NCBI GenBank assembly: GCA_024236095.1
Contig: JACKLD010000012.1
Span: 248,001-312,000, forward strand
Direction: 5' to 3'
DNA: 64,000 nucleotides
From: Pseudomonadaceae bacterium
GTDB taxonomy: Bacteria; Pseudomonadota; Alphaproteobacteria; UBA2136; UBA6156
How positions within the stretch are numbered: the first letter of the stretch is position 1; every line of letters begins with the position of its first letter. Shown in pieces: positions 18,783-27,999 of the stretch. Below the pieces are notes generated by a model. The model searched no databases, was not told the DNA's origin, and worked only from the letters and a program-made list of their open reading frames with translations. Position numbers and translations under genes: made by a program.

Positions 18783-18978
18783 ACAGTCGTCCTGACTCTC
18801 TCTCCTCTCACTCCCCGCAAGTGTTCCAAGCTTGTGGGGCGATGCCATCCTGGCATGTGTTTATAGTAGCTTACCCAAGCCGTCAGGCAAGGAAATCTGA
18901 CATACCCCCCGTACACAACTGACTTATCCACAAGCACCCTGTTGCGCCTACGCACCACCTCCAAATAAAACTACACGC

Positions 18979-20295
18979 TTATGCCACACTTTTCCCGATC
19001 GGCAACATCCCCGCCAACCGCTTGGAGATGTCCCCATATCCGCGCTCAATCCGCTCGATGTGCGAGAGCTTGGTCTCGCCTTCAGCCAAGGCGGCGGCAA
19101 TCACATACGCCAGTCCGGCCCGCAAGTCGGGCACCGCCACCACCCCGGCAGGGGCCTTCAGCGGGGTTTTGCCCATAATCAGCGCGCTGTGGGCGTGGCC
19201 GCGATGATGGAACCGGCATGGTGCCCCCACACATTCATGGCTCACCTGAATTTTCGCCCCCATGTCGTTCAGCACGCGGGTGTAGCCCAAACGGTCTTCA
19301 TACACCGTCTCGTGCACCGCGCTGATGCCCTCGGCCTGTGTCAGCAAGACCGCGAACGGCTGCTGCCAGTCGGTAGAGAATCCGGGGTAGACATCCGTCT
19401 CCAGCATAATCGGCCGCAAATCGCCCGCACGGAAAAAACGCATGCTCTGCTCGCCCAGCAACTCCACCCCACCGCCAATCTGACGATAATAGGCCAAGAA
19501 GTTGTTCAAGGTTTCCGGCAAAATGCCGTGCACCACCATGCTGCCGTTGGTGGCGCAGGCCAAGGTGGCCCAACTGGCGGCCTCAATGCGGTCACCCAAA
19601 CAATGCATGGTGGTACCGGAGAGCTTTGCCACCCCCTCCACCCGGATCTCGCGCCCGGGGCTCACGAAAATCACCGCACCCATCGCCCGCAACATGGTCA
19701 CCAGCGCCATAATCTCCGGCTCAATCGCGGCATTTTTAATCACCGTCGTGCCCTTGGCCAACACGCTGAGGAACAAGCACGTCTCGGTAGCCCCCACACT
19801 GGGGTACGGCAACTCAAAGTGTGCGCCTTTCAGGCTTTTCACCACCGTGGCTGCCATGTGGGTATTGTCCACGTCGGTTTTGCCGCCAAACGCCAACACC
19901 GCCGCTTCGTGGAAATCAATCGCCCGCTTGCCGATATCGCAGCCGTCCAGCCGCGGAATCTCGGCCTTGCCGAAACGGTGCAGCAGCACCGGCAACATCA
20001 AAATCGGGATGCGGTTGCTACGGCTGTCCGGCGTGCTCACCCGGTGACTGTGCAGCGGCGTCGGGTCAATCCGCAAGGTGCTGGCGTCCTGCCGGTCCAC
20101 TGCCACTCCCACGCTACGCAGCAGGTTGGCGGTAATCTCCACGTCACCGATCTGCGGGGCGTTGGTCAGCACCGTCGGCCCGTCGCCCAGGCACGCCGCC
20201 ACCATCGCCTTGGTGGTAAAGTTTTTGGCACCGTAACAGGTAATCTCGCCGTTTACCGGCGCGCCGCCGGTAATGGTGTAGGTGCCGCTGCTCAT
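18979..20295 (-). CDS. murA: UDP-N-acetylglucosamine 1-carboxyvinyltransferase
   Basis: 438 residues from ATG 20295. MurA transfers enolpyruvate to UDP-GlcNAc, the first committed step of peptidoglycan synthesis. Seen: GGAPVNGEITCYGAKNFTTK with the Lys-Asn pair, the active-site loop RLDGCDIGKRAIDFH with the fosfomycin-target Cys, GFSTDWQQPF, and VHETVYEDRLGYTRVLNDMGA, DLRAGLAYVIAA. It is about 20 residues longer than E. coli MurA and rather divergent, so it could be a paralog of a second, standard murA. Confidence 0.85.
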   Translation of the reverse strand: MSSGTYTITGGAPVNGEITCYGAKNFTTKAMVAACLGDGPTVLTNAPQIGDVEITANLLRSVGVAVDRQDASTLRIDPTPLHSHRVSTPDSRSNRIPILMLPVLLHRFGKAEIPRLDGCDIGKRAIDFHEAAVLAFGGKTDVDNTHMAATVVKSLKGAHFELPYPSVGATETCLFLSVLAKGTTVIKNAAIEPEIMALVTMLRAMGAVIFVSPGREIRVEGVAKLSGTTMHCLGDRIEAASWATLACATNGSMVVHGILPETLNNFLAYYRQIGGGVELLGEQSMRFFRAGDLRPIMLETDVYPGFSTDWQQPFAVLLTQAEGISAVHETVYEDRLGYTRVLNDMGAKIQVSHECVGAPCRFHHRGHAHSALIMGKTPLKAPAGVVAVPDLRAGLAYVIAAALAEGETKLSHIERIERGYGDISKRLAGMLPIGKSVA

Positions 20296-20344
20296 CCCCG
20301 AAATCTCCCTCGTCAATCAGCGGGCACCCTGCCAAACTCCGGCC

Positions 20345-20373
20345 CAAAAAGCAAGAAGGGCCGCAAGGCCCTC
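20345..20373 (-). terminator. probable terminator after ydcH
   Basis: AGGGCC-TTGC-GGCCCT stem-loop on the minus strand followed by TTCTTGCTTTTT, between ydcH and murA. Confidence 0.6.
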
Positions 20374-20407
20374 CCCGAATATCCAAGCAAACAACACCAA
20401 GCAGCCG

Positions 20408-20638
20408 TCAGTGCACCGCCCCCTTGGCGCGCAAATATGCTTCCAGCTGTTCATTCAGCGCCAGTTTCTTGCGCTTCAACAGCTTCACGCCGTCCCAATC
20501 CACGGCACTAAACCCCAGCTCCTCGGCCAACTCCTCTTCCAACGCCTGTTTGCGCTCCAACAACCGCGCATAATGCGGATCGTTCCGCAGCAGGTCCAAA
20601 CTTACCGGATGATTTTGCACGACAGCACGATAAGGCAT
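20408..20638 (-). CDS. YdcH family protein (DUF465)
   Basis: 76 residues from ATG 20638 (AAGGAG upstream). DUF465 signature: a helix ending DPHYARLLERKQALEEELAEE, then VKLLKRKKLALNEQLEAYL. These are small helical-hairpin proteins of unknown role, often near cell-wall genes. Confidence 0.75.
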   Translation of the reverse strand: MPYRAVVQNHPVSLDLLRNDPHYARLLERKQALEEELAEELGFSAVDWDGVKLLKRKKLALNEQLEAYLRAKGAVH

Positions 20639-20744
20639 CTCACAGTCTCCTTTTGTTGGCTCCCGGCACACGCAAGGTCATGCTAACGCTGCGGCGCCCG
20701 CTTCGGCAATTATGTTCTTGTGCCACACAGCTTATGCAACGGGG

Positions 20745-21059
20745 TCACAACCCCAACTGACGCCAGCTTCCATCACCATCGCGACTTTTGATACGGGACA
20801 AAGCCTCAGCCCATCGAGAACAGGAAGCCAGCCTACGGACATTATCTAGATCGGAGCAGCGCGGATGAAGCGCTGACCGCCACACTTGCGCTTCCTCAAG
20901 AGCCCGGGTCAATCCTTGCAAACCTTCCTGCTGAGACTGATCCCTGTTTCCATTTAAGAGAGTCACGCCCAAAATCAAAGCTCCAATCGCACCGCCCGCC
21001 TTGGCAGCTTCATTCCATGAGAGACCTGTTGAAGATGTATAAGATTGAGCCATAGCCAT
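20745..21059 (-). CDS. hypothetical protein
   Basis: 104 residues with one possible membrane segment (AGGAIGALILGVTLL, residues 21-35) and a polar, Arg-rich C-terminal half containing two cysteines (HPRCSD, ASCSRW). AGAGG precedes the ATG. No family recognised. A second ATG two codons in is an equal candidate start. Confidence 0.5.
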   Translation of the reverse strand: MAMAQSYTSSTGLSWNEAAKAGGAIGALILGVTLLNGNRDQSQQEGLQGLTRALEEAQVWRSALHPRCSDLDNVRRLASCSRWAEALSRIKSRDGDGSWRQLGL

Positions 21060-21147
21060 TACATAGTCCTCTCAGCCGAAACATCAACCCCTCAACACCG
21101 ATTCCCTGCCGCCACATCAGGCACATGCGCAACACTTATAAAAAAGA

Positions 21148-22659
21148 TCAAGCACCTTCAAAAGCTTGACTCTGCCATGCCACGCTCAAAATCCTGCGCA
21201 CCAGCGCAGCGTCGGCACTGTGGTCGAAGTGGCCGAACTCCGGCGCCATGGTCTGCGCAGCGGCAAAACTGCCCATCGGCACCACATGCACCTTGGGGGG
21301 GCGTATCTGCCCGCCCTTGCAGCCGGCCCGATACGGCTCGAAGCGCAACTCCATCTCGGCATGCAGGCGTTTGGCCACGCTTGCCAACAGCTCGGGGGCA
21401 ACCTCGCCCAGCGGGCGGCTCACCTCCACCAGCCATTGCGGCGTGCGCTCGGCCACGTTGTGACCGAACAACGCCTCACGCACAAACACGCCATGGTTCA
21501 CCAGCGCCATGTTGATGTTCGCCAATGCCTCCAACACCCCGTCCTCGCGGAAACTCTCTCCCAGCCCGCACAGGCGCACCACCGGCCCCTTTAGCGCCAC
21601 CGTCAGCGGCTCGGCCTGCAATACCTTCACAATCTGGCCGGTACTCACCGCCAGCAACCCCGACATGTTGCTCACCACCAGCAGATATTCGCGCCCGGCC
21701 TCCACCTTGTGCGCGGGTAAGCGGCGGTAATTCCGCACAAACCGCCCGTCGGCGTGCACGTCCTCCACCGGCACGAATTCATAAAACACCGCACCATCGT
21801 CCTTCAGCCGCAAACGTTGGCGGATATTCACATCCTCCTGCCACGCCAGCACGCCGGAGGGCCCGTAATACCACTGCATCCATTTCAGGTTGGGCAGGCC
21901 GCCCAGCACGTAGGCCAATTCGGTGCGCTGCAGCGCAATGTCATAGCCGCTGAAGGCATACAGCTGTAAATTCGGCACCAACTCGCGCAGCGGCACAAAG
22001 CGGCTTTCCTGCTGGCTGATGTACAGCGCGAAATCGATCAGCGTTTTCGGGTGCGCCACCAACACCGCCACCTCGCGGCCGTGCTGACGCAACTGGTCCA
22101 ACATACAGGCAAAGCCCTGCAAACGGTTGCCGTTCTGTTCGCTCAACCCCGCCATGCGCGGCAACGTCCACCGCTGCCTGAACCACCCGCGCCGCATATC
22201 CACCGCTGTATGGAAACCCATCACCGGTACCTGCCCAACCCGCTTCAGCGGCTCGGCCTCACCAAGGTAGAAGAAGCTCCCCTTCACCGCCAGCCCCTGC
22301 TCACCCAACCGCGCCTTGATGTGTTTCTCTGCCGCCAAAAAGTCATCCGCCACATGCCCGTCCAGCGGCGCCGCCTGCCCGCGCCACGGCACAATCGCCA
22401 GCGGCTTGGCACGGCTCACCAAATTGGGGCTTTGCAGCACTTGCGCAATCGGCTGCCCCGGCGGCTGCACCATCTTGCCCAGGGCCTCGGCCCATGCCTT
22501 GGGGCTTTGCACCGGCACCGCCCGAGTGAACGTCTGGTACAGCAAATCAAAATCCCTGTACCCCGCCAACTTGGAAACCCCGTAATACGCCGCGACGCTG
22601 CACTTGCCGTTGGCCTTCAATATCCGCCGCAAAACCGCCTGCTGCACACTCCCGCTCAT
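21148..22659 (-). CDS. GH3-family acyl-adenylating enzyme-like protein
   Basis: 503 residues resembling the GH3 auxin-responsive family, which adenylates a carboxylic acid and joins it to an amine, usually an amino acid. Shared order of motifs: LLYQTFTRAVPVQ, VMGFHTAVDMRRGWF, YYGPSGVLAWQEDVN in place of the family Y.SSE..., FYEFVPVEDV, and EYLLVVSNMSGLLAVSTGQIVKVL in place of YELVVT...GLYRY.VGD. The nucleotide motifs are looser than in plant GH3, so activity is inferred. The start overlaps the preceding binding-protein gene by ATGA, implying coupled translation. Confidence 0.65.
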   Translation of the reverse strand: MSGSVQQAVLRRILKANGKCSVAAYYGVSKLAGYRDFDLLYQTFTRAVPVQSPKAWAEALGKMVQPPGQPIAQVLQSPNLVSRAKPLAIVPWRGQAAPLDGHVADDFLAAEKHIKARLGEQGLAVKGSFFYLGEAEPLKRVGQVPVMGFHTAVDMRRGWFRQRWTLPRMAGLSEQNGNRLQGFACMLDQLRQHGREVAVLVAHPKTLIDFALYISQQESRFVPLRELVPNLQLYAFSGYDIALQRTELAYVLGGLPNLKWMQWYYGPSGVLAWQEDVNIRQRLRLKDDGAVFYEFVPVEDVHADGRFVRNYRRLPAHKVEAGREYLLVVSNMSGLLAVSTGQIVKVLQAEPLTVALKGPVVRLCGLGESFREDGVLEALANINMALVNHGVFVREALFGHNVAERTPQWLVEVSRPLGEVAPELLASVAKRLHAEMELRFEPYRAGCKGGQIRPPKVHVVPMGSFAAAQTMAPEFGHFDHSADAALVRRILSVAWQSQAFEGA

Positions 22660-23513
22660 GGCGCCTCAACCATCGCCGCCACATTCATGTACTGGCGTGC
22701 ATCATTGCCGTAATAATTCTTCAACAAGGCTTTTACTTCACCACTGACAATCAACTCGCGCATCGCCACATCCAGCATGTACTTCAACTCACTGTCACGA
22801 GGCAGTTCAAAACCCATCGGAAAAGACCGCACAGGCTTATCCTCAATGACCCTCACCTTCCCCGGGGTTTTCTCCATATAATCCATCCCCGACCAGTACG
22901 GCATGAACATCACATCCGCCTTGCCCGCCAACATGGCTTCCACCGCCTCGGCAAACGAGACAATATCCGGCAGTACATGCAACTTGGCTTTTGGGTAATC
23001 TTCTTCGGCAATATGGATGGTCGGGTCGTTATCAATCCCCGCCACCACCACCGATTCATCGTTTATGCGTCTAAAATCCTCATCAAACCGATGGTCATCC
23101 ACCCGCACCAACACCATCACGGGGTTGTAGTAATAAGGGAGCGTCGCAAACACCTGTTTGGCCTTGCGGCTGTCAATCCAGTTACCGGTACAGAACATGT
23201 CGAACTTGCCACCATTCAGCCCCAACGGCGTCATGCCAAAGCCGGTTTCTTCCACCCACTCAACGCTCAAACCAAGCTTTGCGGCCAAAGCCGTCACAAC
23301 CTCATAGTCAAGTCCCGAGATCTCGCCCGTATTCGGCTCCACCACCAGCGCCGGAGGAATACTCGCATACCCGCACCGCAACACCCCCGTCCGCATCACC
23401 CGTTCATACGCGCTCTCACGCTGGGCAGAAGGCCCGTCCCCCTTCCCCAACCACCACACCGTCAGCGCGCTGGCCACAACCGCCACGACCAAAGCCAGAA
23501 GCATTTGCTTCAT
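22656..23513 (-). CDS. periplasmic amino-acid-type solute-binding protein (family 3), copy 2
   Basis: 285 residues with an N-terminal hydrophobic segment (LLALVVAVVASALTVWWLG) and a bacterial extracellular solute-binding family 3 fold: VMRTGVLRCGYASIPPALVVEPNTGEISGLDYEVVTALAAKLGL, then the later DSELKYMLDVAMRELIVSGEVKALLKNYYG. No ABC permease or ATPase is nearby. Its start overlaps the stop of copy 1 (ATGA) and its stop overlaps the GH3 start (ATGA). It may deliver or sense a substrate for the GH3-like enzyme. Confidence 0.8.
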   Translation of the reverse strand: MKQMLLALVVAVVASALTVWWLGKGDGPSAQRESAYERVMRTGVLRCGYASIPPALVVEPNTGEISGLDYEVVTALAAKLGLSVEWVEETGFGMTPLGLNGGKFDMFCTGNWIDSRKAKQVFATLPYYYNPVMVLVRVDDHRFDEDFRRINDESVVVAGIDNDPTIHIAEEDYPKAKLHVLPDIVSFAEAVEAMLAGKADVMFMPYWSGMDYMEKTPGKVRVIEDKPVRSFPMGFELPRDSELKYMLDVAMRELIVSGEVKALLKNYYGNDARQYMNVAAMVEAP

Positions 23514-24385
23514 TTTAATCCTCCTACAGAAAAATCATACGGCTTGGCAACAGAAACCACCCCATCAACCTCAAATAGATTGCTCCTAATAATCCTATCG
23601 AGCTTCTGCGTCATTCGAAGCTCCTCTGTACCGGCATCTATCAAATTTTTAAGCTGTATTTCATCAGGTGCAACAACAGCCCCGACGGCCAAAAGCCACA
23701 AAGGCTGTACCCCCTTCACCTTACGGTGTTTGATTTTATTATGTTTATTATGGAACGAGTTGATCTCAGGTATGCTTATGTGGGCATCGGCCTTACGGGT
23801 TGAGACAAACATAGAAAGGTCACTAACCGGGGTTAGCTGGGGCAGACTTATCAGCTTTGCCTTTGGAAACTCTTGTCGAGTAATAACCCCCGGTGTGGTT
23901 CCGTCAAGCGCCACGAAACGAATATCCGGCGCATTTAGTCGGGAAATGTTATTATCAAAACGCGTATCATTCTCTTCTACATACACATAGAATGGCGCAT
24001 AAAAAATCGGATCAGCAAAGAGCATGGAACGTGCCCGCGTCGCAGAAGATGTTGCAAACGCACAAAAAGCATCTACCCGCCCCGAAGCAAGTGCGGCACC
24101 AATATCACCGTATCCAACCTCCTCGGTCCATTCTAATTGAATATCCAAGGCCTTACCAACACTCTGCATATACTCATACATCACTCCAGACAGCTTGCCC
24201 GTATTCACATCCTTTACAAAGAACGGCTCAAGCACGCTATACCCACACCTTAGCACCCCCGTCCGCATCACCCGTTCATACGCGCTCTCACGTTGGGCAG
24301 AAGGCCCGTCCCCCTTCCCCAACCACCACACCGTCAGCGCGCTGGCCACAACCGCCACGACCACCGCCAACAGCATCTGTTTCAT
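23510..24385 (-). CDS. periplasmic solute-binding protein (family 3), copy 1
   Basis: 291 residues from ATG 24385. The first 45 residues (through MRTGVLRCGY) are nearly identical, at DNA level too, to copy 2, whereas the remaining 240 residues are strongly diverged (for example YEYMQSVGKALDIQLEWTEEVGYGDIGAALASGRVDAFCAF). First gene of the three-gene operon. Base composition of its middle and 3' part is noticeably more AT-rich than neighbours (NSFHNKHNKIKHRKVKG region), suggesting a different origin for the ligand-binding body. Confidence 0.8.
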   Translation of the reverse strand: MKQMLLAVVVAVVASALTVWWLGKGDGPSAQRESAYERVMRTGVLRCGYSVLEPFFVKDVNTGKLSGVMYEYMQSVGKALDIQLEWTEEVGYGDIGAALASGRVDAFCAFATSSATRARSMLFADPIFYAPFYVYVEENDTRFDNNISRLNAPDIRFVALDGTTPGVITRQEFPKAKLISLPQLTPVSDLSMFVSTRKADAHISIPEINSFHNKHNKIKHRKVKGVQPLWLLAVGAVVAPDEIQLKNLIDAGTEELRMTQKLDRIIRSNLFEVDGVVSVAKPYDFSVGGLK

Positions 24386-24499
24386 GAAATCCCACCACCT
24401 TCTTTTGCCCGCCATGGTAAAGGGCTTCCCCGCCTGCGGCAACACCCTGCACCATTACAAGGCACCCCAGAAACCTCACCTCTCCTCTGCCAACACGAA

Positions 24500-24612
24500 G
24501 CCGTCATCCCCGCGCAGGCGGGGATCCACGTTACAAACAGGCCGCAGGCCTTCCATTGTTCGAACATACCAACATCGAACATTCGAACATCTACTTACTA
24601 ACATCCAACATC
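24500..24612. repeat. dispersed intergenic repeat, family A, copy 3
   Basis: GCCGTCATCCCCGCGCAGGC, CCACGTTACAAACAGGCCGC, CCTTCCATTGTTCGAACATA, then repeated CGAACATs and a terminal ACTAACATCCAACATC. The last 20 bp encode the final residues (MLDVSK) of the downstream GGDEF-EAL gene, so the repeat has entered its 3' end. Confidence 0.7.
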
Positions 24613-26972
24613 TTTTTCCCCTTCGCCGTCTTCAACCGCACCACATTCCCCTTCCCTTTCGCCTTGCCCTTGGCAGCTTTCTCCACCGTCTTGGGCGCCT
24701 CTTTCAGCGGATAATCCATCATCACCCGCCCCGCATACGCCGCGCACAACGCCTCAATGTCGGGCTGGGGCTTGGCAAACAGCCACCCCTGCCCATAGTC
24801 GATGCCCAAACTGCGCAACACGTCACGGGTCGGCTCATCTTCCACAAACTCGGCGATGGTCATGATCCCCATGCCCTTGCACAACGCCGCCATGTGCTTC
24901 ACAAACAACTGGTCTTGGCTGTTGGCCACCATGTCCTTCACAAAGGCGCCGTCAATTTTCACAATGTCCACGTCCAGCACCCGCAAATACTTGAAGCTGG
25001 TAAACCCGCTCCCAAAGTCGTCCAACGCAAAGCGGAACCCCAGCCCCCGCAACTCGGTAATAAACGCACCAATCTCCTCAATGTCGCGCATCTCCGCCGG
25101 GTCGTGCAGCGCCATGGTTTCGGTCACTTCAAACACAATGCGGCGGGGGTCGATCTGCGTCTCGTGCAGCAACTCTTTCACCTTCGCCATTACCGCCGCA
25201 TCGCCCAAGCTCCGGCATGAGAGGTTGATGGAAATATCCGCCTCAATTCCCTGTTTCATCAATTTTTTCTGCGTCTCGAACACCCGCCGCGTCACCGCCA
25301 AATCCAACTGCTGGATCAACCCGAAGTGCTCCGCCGCATCAATGTACAAGGCGGGGCTCACCACCTTGCCGTCCTTGTCGTAAATCCGCAGCAACGCCTC
25401 AAACAGCGGTCGCTCCCGCACCCTGTCGGGCACAATCGCCTGATAATGCATCTCAAAGTCACCATCAGTCATACACTCTTTCAAACGGTCCACCCATTTC
25501 AACTGGGCTTTCACGCTGCCCACCGTGTCGGCGGTCTCGTCGGCCCGCTCCACAAACAGGCGGTTGCGCCCCATGTCCTTGGCCCGATACATCGCCAAAT
25601 CCGCACTCATGATCAGGTGGTCAACGCCCTTCTCGTCCTGCGGATACTGCACCATCCCCATGCTCATGGTGGTGCCCAGCTTGGCGCCGTTGTAGTCCAG
25701 CGCCATGGCTTTCACCTTTTCCACAATCTTGTGGACCTTGGCCTCGGCCTTGTCCACGGGGATGTTGTGCATGATGATACCGAACTCGTCGCCGCCCAAC
25801 CGCGCCACCACGTCGGTGCTGCGCATCTGCTGACGCAAAATATCCGCCACGCCCTGCAAAATGCGGTCTCCCGCCTCATGCCCGTGGGTGTCGTTCACCT
25901 CCTTGAAACGGTCGAGGTCGATGAAGATCAGCACCCCGCTGGTCTCGTGCCGACGGCTCAAGTTCACCGCCCGTTCCAACTCTTCCTTGAAGCGGGTGCG
26001 GTTCACCAAGCCGGTCAATTGGTCAGATGTCGCCATGCGGTACATGTTCTCGCGGTCCAGCTTGCTGGCGGTGATGTTGCTGGCCGCGCCCCTGTACCCC
26101 TCAAAGTGCCCGTCTTCGTCAAACACCGGCACACCTGAAAGCCGCAGGCACACCCGCTCACCGTCCTTGGCCTGCGCCCAAAACTCCAAATCCCGATACG
26201 GCTGCCGCCGGTCCATCCGGCTGACAATCAAATCCTGCGTGGGGTTGGCCTCGCCACCTTCAAACAACGCCGAAAGCTGGCCGGTCCCCATCAAATCCTC
26301 CGGCGCATACCCCAACACCCCCGCCACACCGGGAGAGACATAGGTAAACACCCCCGCCACGTCCACTTCCCACAACCAGTCGGCGCTGCTGGCGGCAAAG
26401 TCGCGGAAACGCAATTCACTGCGCTCCAACTCGTCCTGCGCGGTGCGGTACGCCGTCACGTCATGGGCGTGCAGCACCACCTGCCGCACCTGCCAGTCGG
26501 CATCGGGAAGCCCCTTCACCACCGCCTCCACCTGCACCCAGCCTTGCGCGGCGTGCATCTCGCGGGGGCGGAACCTGAACGCCAACGCCCCCAACGGCTT
26601 GCCACCCAACACATCGCGTACCACCGCCTGCACCGCCGCCATGTCGGCGGGGTGCACCAGCGCCGCCAATTCCTGCCCGCGCACTTCTTCACGGTTATAG
26701 CCCAGCACACGGCTGTACGCGGCGTTCACGTAGTCCAGCGTGCCGTCTTCGTTGACAATCGCCGTCAAATCATACGCATTGTCCACCATCAACTTGTATC
26801 TGCGGCTCACCGCCGCCATTTGGCGTGTGCGCACATCCACCTCATGAGCCAACACCGCCTTCATCTGGCTGCGGGTGCGCCACCATACGCCCGCCACCGC
26901 CATCCCCGCCCCGCCCAGCATGGTGGCGTAGGGCAACACGTATTCCAAACCGGCAAACCATTGCCCAATCAT
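24591..26972 (-). CDS. membrane PAS-PAS-GGDEF-EAL cyclic-di-GMP protein
   Basis: 793 residues: one N-terminal membrane helix (residues 12-32), two PAS domains (about 60-180 and 190-310, with YVNAAYSRVLGYNREEV and YVSPGVAGVLGYAPEDL), GGDEF (about 320-480, intact RLGGDEFG and DLDRFKEVND) and EAL (about 525-740). The EAL catalytic set appears intact: FEALLRI, INLSCRSL, FEVTET, LDDFGSGFTSF, KIDGAF and AEFVED. It can be both cyclase and phosphodiesterase. The Lys-rich tail ends inside a dispersed repeat. Sensory input probably through PAS. Confidence 0.93.
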   Translation of the reverse strand: MIGQWFAGLEYVLPYATMLGGAGMAVAGVWWRTRSQMKAVLAHEVDVRTRQMAAVSRRYKLMVDNAYDLTAIVNEDGTLDYVNAAYSRVLGYNREEVRGQELAALVHPADMAAVQAVVRDVLGGKPLGALAFRFRPREMHAAQGWVQVEAVVKGLPDADWQVRQVVLHAHDVTAYRTAQDELERSELRFRDFAASSADWLWEVDVAGVFTYVSPGVAGVLGYAPEDLMGTGQLSALFEGGEANPTQDLIVSRMDRRQPYRDLEFWAQAKDGERVCLRLSGVPVFDEDGHFEGYRGAASNITASKLDRENMYRMATSDQLTGLVNRTRFKEELERAVNLSRRHETSGVLIFIDLDRFKEVNDTHGHEAGDRILQGVADILRQQMRSTDVVARLGGDEFGIIMHNIPVDKAEAKVHKIVEKVKAMALDYNGAKLGTTMSMGMVQYPQDEKGVDHLIMSADLAMYRAKDMGRNRLFVERADETADTVGSVKAQLKWVDRLKECMTDGDFEMHYQAIVPDRVRERPLFEALLRIYDKDGKVVSPALYIDAAEHFGLIQQLDLAVTRRVFETQKKLMKQGIEADISINLSCRSLGDAAVMAKVKELLHETQIDPRRIVFEVTETMALHDPAEMRDIEEIGAFITELRGLGFRFALDDFGSGFTSFKYLRVLDVDIVKIDGAFVKDMVANSQDQLFVKHMAALCKGMGIMTIAEFVEDEPTRDVLRSLGIDYGQGWLFAKPQPDIEALCAAYAGRVMMDYPLKEAPKTVEKAAKGKAKGKGNVVRLKTAKGKKMLDVSK

Positions 26973-27040
26973 GCAGCACCTCCCGCCACCTTGGCACGGG
27001 TCATGCTAGAACACTCCCAAACAACACAAGGAGCACCATC

Positions 27041-27265
27041 ATGGATGTCCGTATCTCCAGCTACCGCCCGCTGCCCGTCAGCGCCAATCCGGCCCCGCGC
27101 AGCGCCACCACACTGGGCGCCCCCACAGCTCCGCAGGCCGCACAAGCCCCCACGCCACAAGCCCAGGCCGCGCGCAACGTGGTCAACCTGCCCAACAATC
27201 TCCAGCAAATCGCCGAGGCCAGCCCCATGGGCCCGCGCGGCAGTCTGGTCGATATCATGGTCTAA
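27041..27265 (+). CDS. small hypothetical protein
   Basis: 74 residues from ATG 27041, with AAGGAG and a 9-base spacer. Residues 1-45 are a low-complexity Ala/Pro/Gln/Thr linker; the last 29 (NVVNLPNNLQQIAEASPMGP onward, ending LVDIMV) look conserved. Transcribed divergently from the GGDEF-EAL gene, 68 bp apart. The strong RBS argues that it is real. Function unknown. Confidence 0.55.
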   Translation: MDVRISSYRPLPVSANPAPRSATTLGAPTAPQAAQAPTPQAQAARNVVNLPNNLQQIAEASPMGPRGSLVDIMV

Positions 27266-27354
27266 ACGGCAGTTCATACGCCGCCATCCTACGCGCCCAC
27301 GCGCGCAACCGCACACCTTCCCACCCGTTATGCCACAGGCACTGTGGCGCAAAA

Positions 27355-27999
27355 CTAACGCTCGCGCGGCGCCGCCGATTCCAATTGCCGCTTCACATAC
27401 CGCCCCACCATGTCTTCCAGCTTGCCGGTATTCGCTTGCCCCAAGCTGTCGGTCTCAAAGGCAAACCACAGCGCGTCATAAAACTCGCTGGGGTCACGCT
27501 CAATCTGCACCAGCATCGTGTTACTCCCCTGAAGTACCTGTCCAAAGCACCGGTTCAGTACAAAATACGCCGCCATCCGCGCTATCCGCTTGTTGCCATC
27601 CACAAACGGTTGCAGCTTGATAAGCTGCCACAACACATCGGTCGCCAAGCCAATCGGATCGCGCTTGCCCCACTCCTGATGCCACCTGGCAACCAACGCC
27701 CTGAAAGCATCCGGCACCTCCTGCGGCGGCAAGGCCCGATAGTTTTTAAATCTCGGCAAATGCACATCCTCAAAACGGAACGCCCCCGGATGCTCCACCA
27801 AATTCACCATCGCAAAATGGTTCAACGAGCGGATAAACGGGCCCTCCAGACCAAAATGCCCTTTGCGCAACCCTTTAAACGAAAGTTCAATATTCCTTAT
27901 CAAAAACTCTCTGGACATCTCACTATTACGACGCTCATATTCATCATAAAGTTCAGGCTCTTTCGCCCTGTCAACGAACAGGACCATCGAGTTCCTCAT
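27355..27999 (-). CDS. Fic-domain protein lacking the catalytic histidine
   Basis: 214 residues. Fic proteins usually AMPylate targets through HPFxxGNGR. Here the motif is LQPFVDGNKRIARMAAYFVLNR: the His is Gln130, while Pro, Phe, Asp, Gly, Asn and Arg are kept. Upstream FRFEDVHLPRFKNYRALPP and downstream RDPSEFYDALWFAFETD fit the Fic fold. It overlaps the gene before it by 29 bp, like a toxin-antitoxin pair. Loss of the His predicts loss of classical AMP transfer, or a different chemistry. ATG 27987 is an alternative start. Confidence 0.75.
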   Translation of the reverse strand: MRNSMVLFVDRAKEPELYDEYERRNSEMSREFLIRNIELSFKGLRKGHFGLEGPFIRSLNHFAMVNLVEHPGAFRFEDVHLPRFKNYRALPPQEVPDAFRALVARWHQEWGKRDPIGLATDVLWQLIKLQPFVDGNKRIARMAAYFVLNRCFGQVLQGSNTMLVQIERDPSEFYDALWFAFETDSLGQANTGKLEDMVGRYVKRQLESAAPRER

